From assembly GCF_009908315.1 (NCBI RefSeq), contig NZ_JAAATW010000001.1, forward strand, positions 186,001-250,000: a stretch of 64,000 nt of DNA. Reading direction: 5' to 3'. Below are positions 8,805 through 17,220 of this stretch, one piece after another. Every line of letters starts with the position of its first letter. Position 1 is the stretch's first letter. The DNA comes from Paragemmobacter ruber. Lineage in GTDB: Bacteria > Pseudomonadota > Alphaproteobacteria > Rhodobacterales > Rhodobacteraceae. The translations under genes were made by a program, and so were the position numbers. Under the pieces are notes generated by a model that was not told where the DNA came from, ran no database searches, and saw only the letters and a list, made by a program, of their open reading frames with translations.

Positions 8805-11180
8805 TCACGATTGCGGGCGCGTCTTCTTGGGGTCGTAATGCGACAGGGGCACGATCACCGCAGGCAGCCGCTTCTGCTGGCCGTCCAGCTTGCCCACCTC
8901 CAGCGCCGTGCCCACCTCGGCATGGGCCACATCCACCCGCGCCAGCGCGATATTCTTGCCCAGAAGCGGCGACCGGGTGGCCGAGGTGACCACCCCCACC
9001 TGCGCGCGGCCCAGATGGATCGTGTCGCCATGCCCCACATCCACCGCCGCGTCGATCTCCAGCCCCACGAACTTCCAGCGCGGGTTCTCTTTCCGCCGGA
9101 TCAGCGCGTCCCGCCCGATGAAATCATCCGTCTTGGATTTCAGCGGCACGGTGAACCCGATGCCCGCCTCGAACGGATCGGTCTGATCGCTGAAATCATA
9201 TCCCGCGAAGATCAGCCCCGCCTCGATCCGCACCATGTCCAGCGCGGCAAGGCCCATCGGCCGCAGCCCCAGATCGCGCCCATGGTTCCATATCGCATCA
9301 TATAGTGCGATTCCGTCCTTCGGGTGACAGAACAGCTCATACCCCAATTCGCCGGTATAGCCGGTGCGCGACACCACCAGCGGCGCCCCCTCCGGCCCGC
9401 CCAGCCGCGCCACCGTGAAACGGAACCATCCCAGCTCTTCCACCGTCGGCTGATGCGGCGCGGTCCAGATCATCCGCCGCAGGATCTCGCGGCTGTTTGG
9501 CCCCTGCACAGCCAGATTGTGCAACTGATCGGTCGATGACCGCACCATCACCTTCAGGCCCAGCTTTTCGGCCTGTTCGCGCAGCCAGATGCCGCCGTAA
9601 TCATCCCCGCCGATCCAGCGGAAATTGTCGCGCCCCAGCCGGAACAGCGTGCCATCGTCGATCATCCCGCCATGTTCGTAACACATGGCGGAATAGACGA
9701 CCTGCCCCACGCTCAGCTTCTTGACGTCCCGCGTCAGCGTCCACTGCATCAGCGCCTCGGCATCCGGCCCCGTCACCTCGAACTTCCGCAGGGGCGACAG
9801 GTCCAGCACCACCGCCTTCTCGCGGCAGGCCCAATATTCCTGAATCGCACCATCCGCCGCATAGACCTGCGGCAGCCAGTATCCCTTGTATTCCACCACA
9901 TGGCGCGTCAGCGCCCCCGTGCGTTCGGAAAAAGCGGTGTCCTTGGTCATCTTCGGCTCCGAATCCGGGGTGGCGCGCCAGGCGACGGCGCGGCTGAACT
10001 TCTCCTCACCCGAATAGGTGCGGACATGGATATCGCTGAGGTACCAGCCATTGGCGGGCGTCGTGTCATCGGGGCAGGCAGAAGAGACACAGACCAGATC
10101 GGTCAGCGCCCGGAACAGAACGTAATCCCCCGGGCGCGACCACGGCTCATCGGCGTAAAGCACGCCATGCGCGTCGATCCCCGTATTGAAGAACAGGTTC
10201 ACCGCCATCCAGCCCGGCCGGGCGGTCACGCCATACTCTGTTAAGGCGCCGTTGAAATTCTCGGAACAGTTGGCATGGCCCGGATAGCCGATGTCGTCAT
10301 AATATTTGGCTGTGCAGGCCATGGCAAAGGCATCATGCCGCCCAACCGTATCCTGCACCACCTCCAACAGGGGCAGCATGTCGTGATCGTAGTATTTCGA
10401 GTGAAGCCCCGGCATCGAATAGGCATGACCCATCAGCGTGCGCGAGGTGGTCACATCCAGCGCATGTTCAATGCCACGGTCCAGCTTGCGCGCGGAAAAG
10501 GCCTGAAAATCCGTGCATTGCCGCCCGTCCACGTCGAGGATCTGGATATAATCCCCCGCCTTCACGAAATAGGCCCGCGCCGTGGCGGATTTCACCCGCA
10601 GATCCAGCACCGGATCGGCCAGCGGATCGGGCAGGTCGAACTGCCCCACGGTCATCAGCGCCGACCGCTGCACCAGCACCGTGATGGGCGTGGCCGTGTC
10701 CTGCCCGTCGGGCGCCATGTCGCCGCCCGGCGCGGCGATCACCAGCACCCCGTCCCGCGTGATGGTAAAGGTTTCCTGCGTGCCCGCCGGCGTCTCGGCA
10801 CCGAAGATCGCCACCGCGCCCGCCTTGGCCAGGTCCATCCCCCGCCGCTCCAGCCCCAGCCGCAGGCCCCCCATGCCCGATCCCAGCCGCGGCCCCGCCG
10901 CAAGCAGCGCCTTCAGCCCGCCCGCATCGGAATTGGCCGCCACGCCCAGCAATCCCGCATCAATCCGCCCGGCCCCATCCGCCGCCACAAGCTCGGCCCG
11001 CTGGCCCCCTTCCGGATTGCCGATGGTCACGCGGTCGCCCGTCCCCACCCGGATCAGGATCGCCCCGTTGCCCACCACCTCATACCGCTCCCGTCCCGCC
11101 CGCGCCGTGACCGTGGCAGGCGTCAGGATGCGGCTGGGGCGCGGCGGGCCGGACATCACCTTGGGATAGAGATCGAGCAT
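8805..11180 (-). CDS. tdm: Trimethylamine N-oxide demethylase Tdm (DUF1989-GcvT fusion)
   Basis: Large 791-residue protein matching the two-part build of TMAO demethylase, which splits TMAO into dimethylamine and formaldehyde. Residues about 190-400 form a DUF1989-type metal-binding domain. It holds Cys305 (GHANCSENF) and the Cys364/Cys369 pair (VCVSSACPDD), likely metal ligands, and an HSKYYDHDM stretch. Residues about 410-790 form a GcvT-like folate-binding domain (SRTGYTGELGYELF, LDMVRIEAGLIF), which would trap formaldehyde as methylene-tetrahydrofolate. The first 180 residues are a further region that looks like a second, decayed DUF1989-type fold (inference). Its place in a cluster with tmm and dmm genes supports the call. 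A second ATG at codon 9 is a possible start. Confidence 0.88.
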   Translation of the reverse strand: MLDLYPKVMSGPPRPSRILTPATVTARAGRERYEVVGNGAILIRVGTGDRVTIGNPEGGQRAELVAADGAGRIDAGLLGVAANSDAGGLKALLAAGPRLGSGMGGLRLGLERRGMDLAKAGAVAIFGAETPAGTQETFTITRDGVLVIAAPGGDMAPDGQDTATPITVLVQRSALMTVGQFDLPDPLADPVLDLRVKSATARAYFVKAGDYIQILDVDGRQCTDFQAFSARKLDRGIEHALDVTTSRTLMGHAYSMPGLHSKYYDHDMLPLLEVVQDTVGRHDAFAMACTAKYYDDIGYPGHANCSENFNGALTEYGVTARPGWMAVNLFFNTGIDAHGVLYADEPWSRPGDYVLFRALTDLVCVSSACPDDTTPANGWYLSDIHVRTYSGEEKFSRAVAWRATPDSEPKMTKDTAFSERTGALTRHVVEYKGYWLPQVYAADGAIQEYWACREKAVVLDLSPLRKFEVTGPDAEALMQWTLTRDVKKLSVGQVVYSAMCYEHGGMIDDGTLFRLGRDNFRWIGGDDYGGIWLREQAEKLGLKVMVRSSTDQLHNLAVQGPNSREILRRMIWTAPHQPTVEELGWFRFTVARLGGPEGAPLVVSRTGYTGELGYELFCHPKDGIALYDAIWNHGRDLGLRPMGLAALDMVRIEAGLIFAGYDFSDQTDPFEAGIGFTVPLKSKTDDFIGRDALIRRKENPRWKFVGLEIDAAVDVGHGDTIHLGRAQVGVVTSATRSPLLGKNIALARVDVAHAEVGTALEVGKLDGQQKRLPAVIVPLSHYDPKKTRPQS

Positions 11181-11289
11181 CGCCGCAGCCTCCGGCAGAG
11201 TTGCATCAGTGTAAAATCTGTTTCACAAAAAGAATATGCGGCGGATCCCTTCGGGGCAAGCGCCATGATGCTGGAAATGGGGCGCCACC

Positions 11290-12132
11290 GTGATTGCACT
11301 TTCCTTGGGTCTTGTCGCGGCGCTGTTCTGGGGCCTGCATGATTTCACCATCCGCCGCGTGGGCGGCAAGGCCGATGTGGCGGCGATCTTCGCGCTGGTC
11401 ACGGTCTTTGGCCTGATCCCGCTTGTCCCCATCGCGCTGCTGGCGGGGGGATGGGGGGCCGTCGGGCCGCAACAGGCCCTGCTCGCCGTGGCGGCGGGTC
11501 TGGGCGCCGTCTGCGCGAATGTCGCCCTTTACCGCGCCTTTACCATTGGCCCGGTCGCGCTGGTGGCGCCCATCTGCGGGTCTTACCCGGTGCTTTCGGT
11601 CCTGTTCGCCATCGCCCGGGGGCGCGAGGCGGGGGTGCAGGAATGGCTGGCCGTGCTGGCCGTGGTCGCAGGCGTTGCCATCGTGGCGCGCGGCGAAGGC
11701 GGCACCTCCTCGGGCAGCCGCGCGGCGGCCATCGGCTGGGCGGCGCTGGCCTCGGTCTCCTTCGCCGTCACCTTCGGGCTGGCGCAATGGTCGGCGGAAA
11801 CCGGGGCGCATATGCCCGTGGCCGCCATCACCCGCGCCACCGCGCTGGTCATCGCGGTCCTGTGGCTCTGGCAGCGGCGCCCGAACCTCGGCGGCTTGGG
11901 CGCGATCTGGCCTGCGCTGTTCCTGATGGGGCTTCTGGATGTGGGCGCGATCAGCGCCGTCACCCTCGCCGGTGGGCTGGAGAATGCCGAATATGCCGCC
12001 GTCGCCTCGTCCATCTTCGGGATCGTCACGATCCTGCTGGCATGGCGCTTCCTGCGCGAACCGATGCGCCCCGTCCAATGGGGCGGCGTGGCGCTGGTCT
12101 TTGCGGGGATCGCGGCGCTCGGCCTGTCGTGA
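11290..12132 (+). CDS. DMT-superfamily (EamA) transporter
   Basis: Membrane protein of 280 residues with about ten hydrophobic segments in two repeated EamA halves (ALFWGLHDFTIRR at the start, FAVTFGLAQW opening the second half). It starts with GTG at 11290, 109 bp divergent from tdm, and its TGA directly abuts the stop of the convergent AraC-type gene. DMT proteins export or import small metabolites. Its place inside the methylamine region suggests an amine or osmolyte substrate, but nothing in the sequence shows which. Confidence 0.8.
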   Translation: MIALSLGLVAALFWGLHDFTIRRVGGKADVAAIFALVTVFGLIPLVPIALLAGGWGAVGPQQALLAVAAGLGAVCANVALYRAFTIGPVALVAPICGSYPVLSVLFAIARGREAGVQEWLAVLAVVAGVAIVARGEGGTSSGSRAAAIGWAALASVSFAVTFGLAQWSAETGAHMPVAAITRATALVIAVLWLWQRRPNLGGLGAIWPALFLMGLLDVGAISAVTLAGGLENAEYAAVASSIFGIVTILLAWRFLREPMRPVQWGGVALVFAGIAALGLS

Positions 12133-13140
12133 TCATTCCGACGGCGGCAAGGCCCCGGCCAACCCCCGCAACCCCACCAGCCGCCGCCGCTCATCCGCCG
12201 GGTTCACACCGAAGGCTTCGGCATAGTGGCGCGTCATGGGCGTGGAACTGGCATAGCCCACCGACAGGGCAATCTCGGTGATCGACTGGGTGGAATACAG
12301 CACCTTCTGCCGCGCCTTCTTCAACCGCATCAGGCGATAGTATTTCAGCGGGCTCTGCCCCGTCGCCTGCTTGAAGCTGCGTTCCAGATGCCGCTCCGAC
12401 ATGCCCAGCGCGCTCGCCACGTCCGAGATCTGCACCGGATCCTCGATATGATCGGAGAACACCTGAATCGCCTGCCGGATCGCGTCGGGCAGCATGTCAT
12501 CCGTCCCGCCCCGCTTCTGCACCGGCACCTTCTGGCTGGCATCATCGGCGCGCACGAAGGGGTGCTGGAACCAGCAGGCGACCTCCGTCATCGTGTCGCG
12601 CCCCAGCTTTTCCTCGATCATCCGCAGCATCAGATCGAACACCGCCCCCGCGCCCGATGCCGTATGCCGCCGCCGATCCCGGATGATCACCGACTGGCTG
12701 GCCGCGATATCGGGAAATTCCGCCTTGAAGGCCGCCTCATAGCACCAATGCACCGAACAGACATGCCCGCCCATCACGCCCGACCGCACCAGCGGAAAAA
12801 TCCCGCCTGAAAACCCGCCCAGCACAACGCCTGACCGATCCATCCGCCGCACCTGCGCGTTCGACCGTTTGGGATGGGCGAAATTCGACTGCGGCATCGA
12901 CAGGAAAAACAGGCAATCCAACCCTTCCGCCTCGGCCAAGGTGGCATCGGGGTCAAACTTCACTTCGGCCGAAGACCGGACCGGACCCGCCTCCTCGGCC
13001 AGCAGGCGCCACGCGAATTCCCGCCGCCCCACGATCTCATTCGCCGCCCGCAAGGGTTCGATGGCCGAGGTAAGGCAGGCCATCGGAAAGCCCGGAAACA
13101 GCAGGAAGCCCAGGCTTGTGGGCTGCCCAGTCTCCGCCAT
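12133..13140 (-). CDS. GATase1-like AraC-family regulator (GbdR/GlxA type)
   Basis: Transcription regulator of 335 residues. The N-terminal half is a DJ-1/PfpI-like amidotransferase-fold domain (GFLLFPGFPMACLTSAIEPLRAAN, then VVLGGFSGGIFPLVRSGVMGG) that binds ligand. The C-terminal half is an AraC HTH_18 domain (DVASALGMSERHLERSFKQ, ALSVGYASSTPMTRHYAEAFG). This build is shared with GbdR, CdhR and ArgR-type regulators that sense betaine, dimethylglycine and related methylated amines. It starts 2 bp after the dmmC stop on the same strand, so it is probably the last gene of the dmm operon and the likely controller of tdm, tmm and dmm. A start 18 bp further upstream would overlap dmmC. Confidence 0.85.
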   Translation of the reverse strand: MAETGQPTSLGFLLFPGFPMACLTSAIEPLRAANEIVGRREFAWRLLAEEAGPVRSSAEVKFDPDATLAEAEGLDCLFFLSMPQSNFAHPKRSNAQVRRMDRSGVVLGGFSGGIFPLVRSGVMGGHVCSVHWCYEAAFKAEFPDIAASQSVIIRDRRRHTASGAGAVFDLMLRMIEEKLGRDTMTEVACWFQHPFVRADDASQKVPVQKRGGTDDMLPDAIRQAIQVFSDHIEDPVQISDVASALGMSERHLERSFKQATGQSPLKYYRLMRLKKARQKVLYSTQSITEIALSVGYASSTPMTRHYAEAFGVNPADERRRLVGLRGLAGALPPSE

Positions 13141-13142
13141 TG

Positions 13143-14186
13143 TCAATCCTCCGGCCACCAGCCCGGCGAGGTGGGGGCGCCGTCGTCATATTGGGCAAGC
13201 CATGCCGTCATCAGATCGCGGTTGCGCAGGAACCCCTTATAGGCCGCCAGTTCGGGGTGGATGTCGCGCACCACCCGGTGCATACGCCGCGCCCATTTCG
13301 GGACCGTCACCAATTCGTCATACTTGATCAGGTAGCAGCGGATCGGGAAGGCGATGGCATTGGATCGCGGCAGCCGCCACAGCGTCTGCAACTCCACCCG
13401 CAGATGCATCCGCTGGCCCAGATTTTCCATCGTCATCTCGGTCCGGGTCGGGCCCCATTTGGGATAGTTCTCGGGGCTCGTATCCAGCAGCGGGTCCACC
13501 GTATGGGTCCAGTTGAACCGCCGCACCGGGGCGCCATGCTGCAGCTTCAGCAGGAATTTCAACGCCCGGTCAAAAACCCCCTTCTCATGCGCCAAGGGCA
13601 CGGGGGCGTGCCATTCGTGAAACCCCATCCCGATGTCGAAATCCAGCGACCAGTCGGCCTGCGTCGTCACCATCCCCGCTTCGATCCAGAGGTTGTCATC
13701 CCTCTGATCCTGCAAGGTGAAATCGCCTTGCGTCTGGCGGGTGATGTATTCCATCGGGCCATAAGGCAGCGTGGAGGGATCGAGGAAGGTGAAGGTCTGC
13801 TCGATCTCCATCGGCCGGTTGATCCAGGTCCAGCGGTTGCCGGTCTTGTGCAACGCAAACCAGTGCGGATAGTCCCGCGCCTTGCTTTCCATGATCAGTT
13901 CCAGCAGGTCCCACCCCGCCAGTTCCATATGCGGCAGCGACTGGCAGCGCAGCGGGTCTTCCTTCAACACCAGATCGCGGTCGCGCATCTCGGCCAGGTA
14001 ATGCTCATCCACGTCGAAGGCGTGCTCGAACACCGATCCGGGCCGCCCCGGCACATGCGGCTCCATATTGACCGAATACATGTAATCGTCCCGGTCGAAG
14101 GGAAAGGGAAAACGCCTGATCGCGCGTTCCGAGTTCTTGAAGGTGAAATCGTTGCGGAACGTCTCGTTGTTGAACTCGAAACCCAT
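13143..14186 (-). CDS. dmmC: Dimethylamine monooxygenase heme subunit (DUF3445, HDOD family)
   Basis: Protein of 347 residues of the DUF3445 / heme-dependent oxidative N-demethylase family, the catalytic subunit that oxidises dimethylamine to monomethylamine and formaldehyde. The heme sits in a PAS-like fold in the studied Pseudomonas enzyme. Family marks include the N-terminal FNNETFRNDFTFKN, LEL(I)MESKARDYPHWF and the WTHTVDPLLDTSPENYP region. The order dmmD, dmmA, dmmB, dmmC on this strand is the order of the described dmmDABC operon, which fixes the subunit letter. The start at 14186 leaves 11 bp after the dmmB stop, so the two are probably translationally linked. Confidence 0.87.
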   Translation of the reverse strand: MGFEFNNETFRNDFTFKNSERAIRRFPFPFDRDDYMYSVNMEPHVPGRPGSVFEHAFDVDEHYLAEMRDRDLVLKEDPLRCQSLPHMELAGWDLLELIMESKARDYPHWFALHKTGNRWTWINRPMEIEQTFTFLDPSTLPYGPMEYITRQTQGDFTLQDQRDDNLWIEAGMVTTQADWSLDFDIGMGFHEWHAPVPLAHEKGVFDRALKFLLKLQHGAPVRRFNWTHTVDPLLDTSPENYPKWGPTRTEMTMENLGQRMHLRVELQTLWRLPRSNAIAFPIRCYLIKYDELVTVPKWARRMHRVVRDIHPELAAYKGFLRNRDLMTAWLAQYDDGAPTSPGWWPED

Positions 14187-14197
14187 GGCTTCCCCCC

Positions 14198-15163
14198 TCA
14201 GCGGTCGATCACGAGGGATCTGCCCTCGAACCGCGACACGCATGGCATGATCTTGGTGTTCCCGGCCTTCTCGTCATCGGAAAGCCAGTGGTCGTGATGA
14301 TGGATATGCCCGTCGCAGCGGATCACAGCCGTCTCGCACTGCCCGCAAGCCCCGCCCCGGCACAGGTAGGGCGCATCCACGCCTGCGGCCTCCATCGCCT
14401 CAAGGATCGACTGCGCCGCCCCCACGGTGATGGACCGGCCGCTTGCCGCAAGCTCCACCGCAAAGGGCTGGCCGACCGGGGGGGCAAGGAATTCTTCGGA
14501 ATGAACCGTATTCTTAGGCCATCCCATCCCGGCTGCCGTGGCCTTCACCCAGTCGATCATTCCCTTCGGCCCGCAGACATAAAGATGCGTGCCAAGCGGC
14601 TGGGTGGACAGCAGCGATGTCAGGTCGATCGCCTCGCCCCGGTCGTCCACATAGATGTGCACGCGTTCGGCATATGCACTTTTCAAACGCTCCACATAGG
14701 CGCCCAGCGCTTCTGACCGCACGGAATAGTGCAATTCGAACCTTTGGCCCATCGGCTGCAACTGCGCCATCATCGACATGAACGGCGTGATCCCGATGCC
14801 GCCGGCAAGGAACAGATGCTTCCGCGCCCGTGCATCCGGGGGAAAGAGGTTCACCGGATGGCCGATCTGCATCCGCATCCCTGGCACGACATGGCGATGC
14901 AGGAACAGCGATCCGCCCCGCCCCGCCTCATCCCGGCGCACCGAAATCTCATAGCCCTTGGTGTCCGATGGATCGGACATCAGCGAATAGGGATTCATCC
15001 GCCGCGTGCCGTGATCGTCCATCTCCACCACCACATGCGACCCGCCCGAGAAATGGGGCATTTCTCCCCCATCCACGCGCTCGAAACGGAACCGCTTGAT
15101 GAGCGGGTTCACCTCCACCACCTCGGTCACGACGACATCCAGTCTGGGGGCTCCGACGCTCAT
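14198..15163 (-). CDS. dmmB: Dimethylamine monooxygenase reductase subunit (PDR/VanB-like)
   Basis: Reductase of 321 residues that feeds electrons from NAD(P)H to the heme subunit. It has an FMN/FAD-binding barrel (RRMNPYSLMSDP), an NAD-binding domain (LFLAGGIGITPFMSM, YVCGPKGMIDWV) and a C-terminal plant-type 2Fe-2S domain with ligands in CRGGACGQC plus a fourth Cys in KIMPCVSRF. This is the phthalate dioxygenase reductase/VanB order. A His-rich HIHHHDHW stretch sits in the ferredoxin domain. The start overlaps the dmmA stop (ATGA), showing translational coupling. Confidence 0.88.
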   Translation of the reverse strand: MSVGAPRLDVVVTEVVEVNPLIKRFRFERVDGGEMPHFSGGSHVVVEMDDHGTRRMNPYSLMSDPSDTKGYEISVRRDEAGRGGSLFLHRHVVPGMRMQIGHPVNLFPPDARARKHLFLAGGIGITPFMSMMAQLQPMGQRFELHYSVRSEALGAYVERLKSAYAERVHIYVDDRGEAIDLTSLLSTQPLGTHLYVCGPKGMIDWVKATAAGMGWPKNTVHSEEFLAPPVGQPFAVELAASGRSITVGAAQSILEAMEAAGVDAPYLCRGGACGQCETAVIRCDGHIHHHDHWLSDDEKAGNTKIMPCVSRFEGRSLVIDR

Positions 15164-15783
15164 TTGAATCGCTCCACCGGCGGGGGCACGTTGCCCGGCT
15201 CCTCGGCGTCGATGCACACGCCCTGAAACGCCGCAAGGCGGCGGGAATAATGGTCGCGGACAAACAGGTTCAATCCGCAATGCGAACAGGTGAAGGGATC
15301 GGTCCTCACATTCTCCGTCACCCCCTTGCAATGCACGCATTGCACCCGACGGGCCAGCGATCCGCGATGTTCCGTCTGCACCGCGTCATGGGGCAGCCCC
15401 GCCTCCATCACATCGCGCTGCGCCAGACCGATCAGCGTCTCCGTCCCGGCGAGATAGACCTGCAGCCCCATATGGGCATCGGCCAGCACCTTGCGCAGCC
15501 GCGGCTCCGCCGCCCAGAAAGATGGCGAGCGGTGGCATTGCGCCGCCCCCAGCGCCTCCAGACTGGCGAATTCATCGGTGCCGTTCGCGCTGCTCGGGAC
15601 ATAGATGATATGCGTCCGCGCCAGCATCGCGGGCGCCCCCGCCCCCACCTTGGCAAAGAGGTCGCGGATCGCCCCTGCCCCCTCGCCATCGGCCACGCAA
15701 AGATGCGCGGTGCCCGCGCGCGGCTGCAACACGCCATAGACCGGGCGGCTGCGGATCGACTTTTCGAAAACGGTCTGGCTCAT
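15160..15783 (-). CDS. dmmA: DmmA-family dimethylamine monooxygenase subunit
   Basis: Protein of 207 residues matching the family annotated as dimethylamine monooxygenase subunit DmmA. The C-terminal third carries two CxxC knuckles (CVHCKG and CSHCGLNLF) that should bind one zinc or iron, in a rubredoxin-like layout. The N-terminal two thirds resemble a nucleotide-fold domain and have no catalytic motif I can name. Its role in the complex is thought to be structural or in electron transfer. It lies between dmmD and dmmB and overlaps dmmB by 4 bp. Length and order match the described operon. Confidence 0.85.
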   Translation of the reverse strand: MSQTVFEKSIRSRPVYGVLQPRAGTAHLCVADGEGAGAIRDLFAKVGAGAPAMLARTHIIYVPSSANGTDEFASLEALGAAQCHRSPSFWAAEPRLRKVLADAHMGLQVYLAGTETLIGLAQRDVMEAGLPHDAVQTEHRGSLARRVQCVHCKGVTENVRTDPFTCSHCGLNLFVRDHYSRRLAAFQGVCIDAEEPGNVPPPVERFK

Positions 15784-15816
15784 GGTCCTGTCAGTTCCGC
15801 CTGGCCCCGGTTGCAG

Positions 15817-15852
15817 AAAGGGGCGCGCCCTGCGGGATGGCGCGCCCCCCTT
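15817..15852. terminator. Intercistronic hairpin between dmmD and dmmA
   Basis: A near-perfect inverted repeat (AAAGGGGCGCGCC and GGCGCGCCCCCCTT arms, about 9-nt loop) sits 4 bp behind the dmmD stop and 33 bp before dmmA. In the transcribed direction the stem is followed by only a short T-run. It could end part of the transcripts or protect the dmmD message, letting dmmD be made in excess of dmmABC. Confidence 0.6.
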
Positions 15853-15856
15853 CGTG

Positions 15857-16993
15857 TCAGTCCTTCGCCGTGCGGCGTTTCTTTTCGACATCGTAGAAGG
15901 GCATGGAATGGGTAACCGCCGGGATTTCCCCATGGGTGGCGCAATTGACCACCAGCTTGGTCCCATTGTTCGCGCAATCCACCGGGATGCGGGCGATGGC
16001 GATGTTGTGCTTGTTCAGCGGCGAATACATCGCCTGCGTGACCACACCCACCTTCTTGCCGTCACGGAAAACCGGCGCACCGTTGCCCGGCACATTGGTG
16101 CCTTCCATCTTCAGGCCCCAGATCTTGAACCGCTCCTTCCCCTTCAGACGGTAATGCTCTTCCGCCCCACGGAAGCCCACCTTGCCGGGGCTGACGGTGA
16201 AATCCAGACCCAGTTCCCACAGCGTATCGCCCGGGCCTTCATCCTCGAACGGGTACATCTCGGAATTGTCGAAGGGGAAGAACAGCAGATAGCTTTCGGT
16301 GCGCAGCAGGTCGAGCGTGGTGAAACGGCAGGGGATGATCCCCATCGACTTGCCCTCGTCCAGAATACGGTCCCAGATCATCGGCGCATCTTGCCCGCGC
16401 ACGAACAGCTCATACCCCCGCTCGCCGGTATAACCGGTGCGCGAGATCATGGCAGGCTTGCCGAAAAGCGAGGTCTGCATCTGCGAGAAATAGGGCAACT
16501 GCCGGATGCCGGGGACGTGCTTTTCCAGATAGTCCACCGCCAGCGGCCCCTGCAGCGACAGGTCATGCGTGTTGTCGTCAAAGCGGACGGAAACATCACG
16601 CCCCGTCGCGGCCATGGTCAGCTGTTCATGCCCCTGCCCCGATCCATGCACCACCATGAAGCTGTTCGGCGCAAGGCGGTAGATCACGCAATCCTCGATG
16701 AACTTGCCCGCATCGTTCAACATGCAGGCATAGACCGACCGGCCCGGCATCAGCTTTTCCATGTTCCGGGTGGTGGCGCGTTCGATCACATGGCTTGCGG
16801 CAGGCCCGGTGATATGCACCTTCTTCAGCCCCGACACATCCATCAGCCCGGCCTTGGTGCGGATCGCCATATATTCCGCATCCGGATCACCGTCATAGGA
16901 CCAGGCGGTTCCCATCCCGCTCCAATCCTCAAGGTTCGATCCCAGCGCACGGTGCCGGTCCCCCAGCGTGGAAAAGCGCCACGAGTTCGTCAT
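15857..16993 (-). CDS. dmmD: GcvT-like folate-dependent subunit DmmD
   Basis: Aminomethyltransferase-fold protein of 378 residues that binds tetrahydrofolate and should take up the formaldehyde released by dimethylamine oxidation. GcvT marks: MDVSGLKKVHITGPAA, SRTGYTGERGYELFVRG and the C-terminal beta-barrel with VGVVTQAMYSPLNKHNIA. It is not the glycine-cleavage T protein: it is divergent in sequence, lies in the dmm operon and no gcvH or gcvP is near. It resembles the folate domain of Tdm in the same region. The start at 16993 follows the conserved N-terminus; the next gene upstream is the APC permease behind a terminator. Confidence 0.84.
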   Translation of the reverse strand: MTNSWRFSTLGDRHRALGSNLEDWSGMGTAWSYDGDPDAEYMAIRTKAGLMDVSGLKKVHITGPAASHVIERATTRNMEKLMPGRSVYACMLNDAGKFIEDCVIYRLAPNSFMVVHGSGQGHEQLTMAATGRDVSVRFDDNTHDLSLQGPLAVDYLEKHVPGIRQLPYFSQMQTSLFGKPAMISRTGYTGERGYELFVRGQDAPMIWDRILDEGKSMGIIPCRFTTLDLLRTESYLLFFPFDNSEMYPFEDEGPGDTLWELGLDFTVSPGKVGFRGAEEHYRLKGKERFKIWGLKMEGTNVPGNGAPVFRDGKKVGVVTQAMYSPLNKHNIAIARIPVDCANNGTKLVVNCATHGEIPAVTHSMPFYDVEKKRRTAKD

Positions 16994-17173
16994 CTCCGTC
17001 CCTCCCGATGGACTTATTGATTGCCAATACTCTCCAACCATCCCCCATTGAAATCAACCTTCATGTGCAAAAAGTTTTCCTCTCAGGGAAAGTTTTTCAC
17101 CGCGCGCGCCCTTCGCCCGGTCCTTGGGCAGAAGGGGCCACAGGACGGGCGGCATGCAAAGAACGCATGCGAA

Positions 17174-17199
17174 AAGGGGCGGCCACCGGGCCGCCCCTT
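17174..17199. terminator. Rho-independent terminator behind the APC permease
   Basis: Perfect 11-bp inverted repeat (AAGGGGCGGCC / GGCCGCCCCTT) with a 4-nt loop. On the minus strand it ends in a TTTT tract, so it terminates the permease transcript and isolates it from dmmD, whose promoter must then lie between here and 16993. Confidence 0.8.
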
Positions 17200-17220
17200 C
17201 CCCTGATCGCTGCGCCCGGT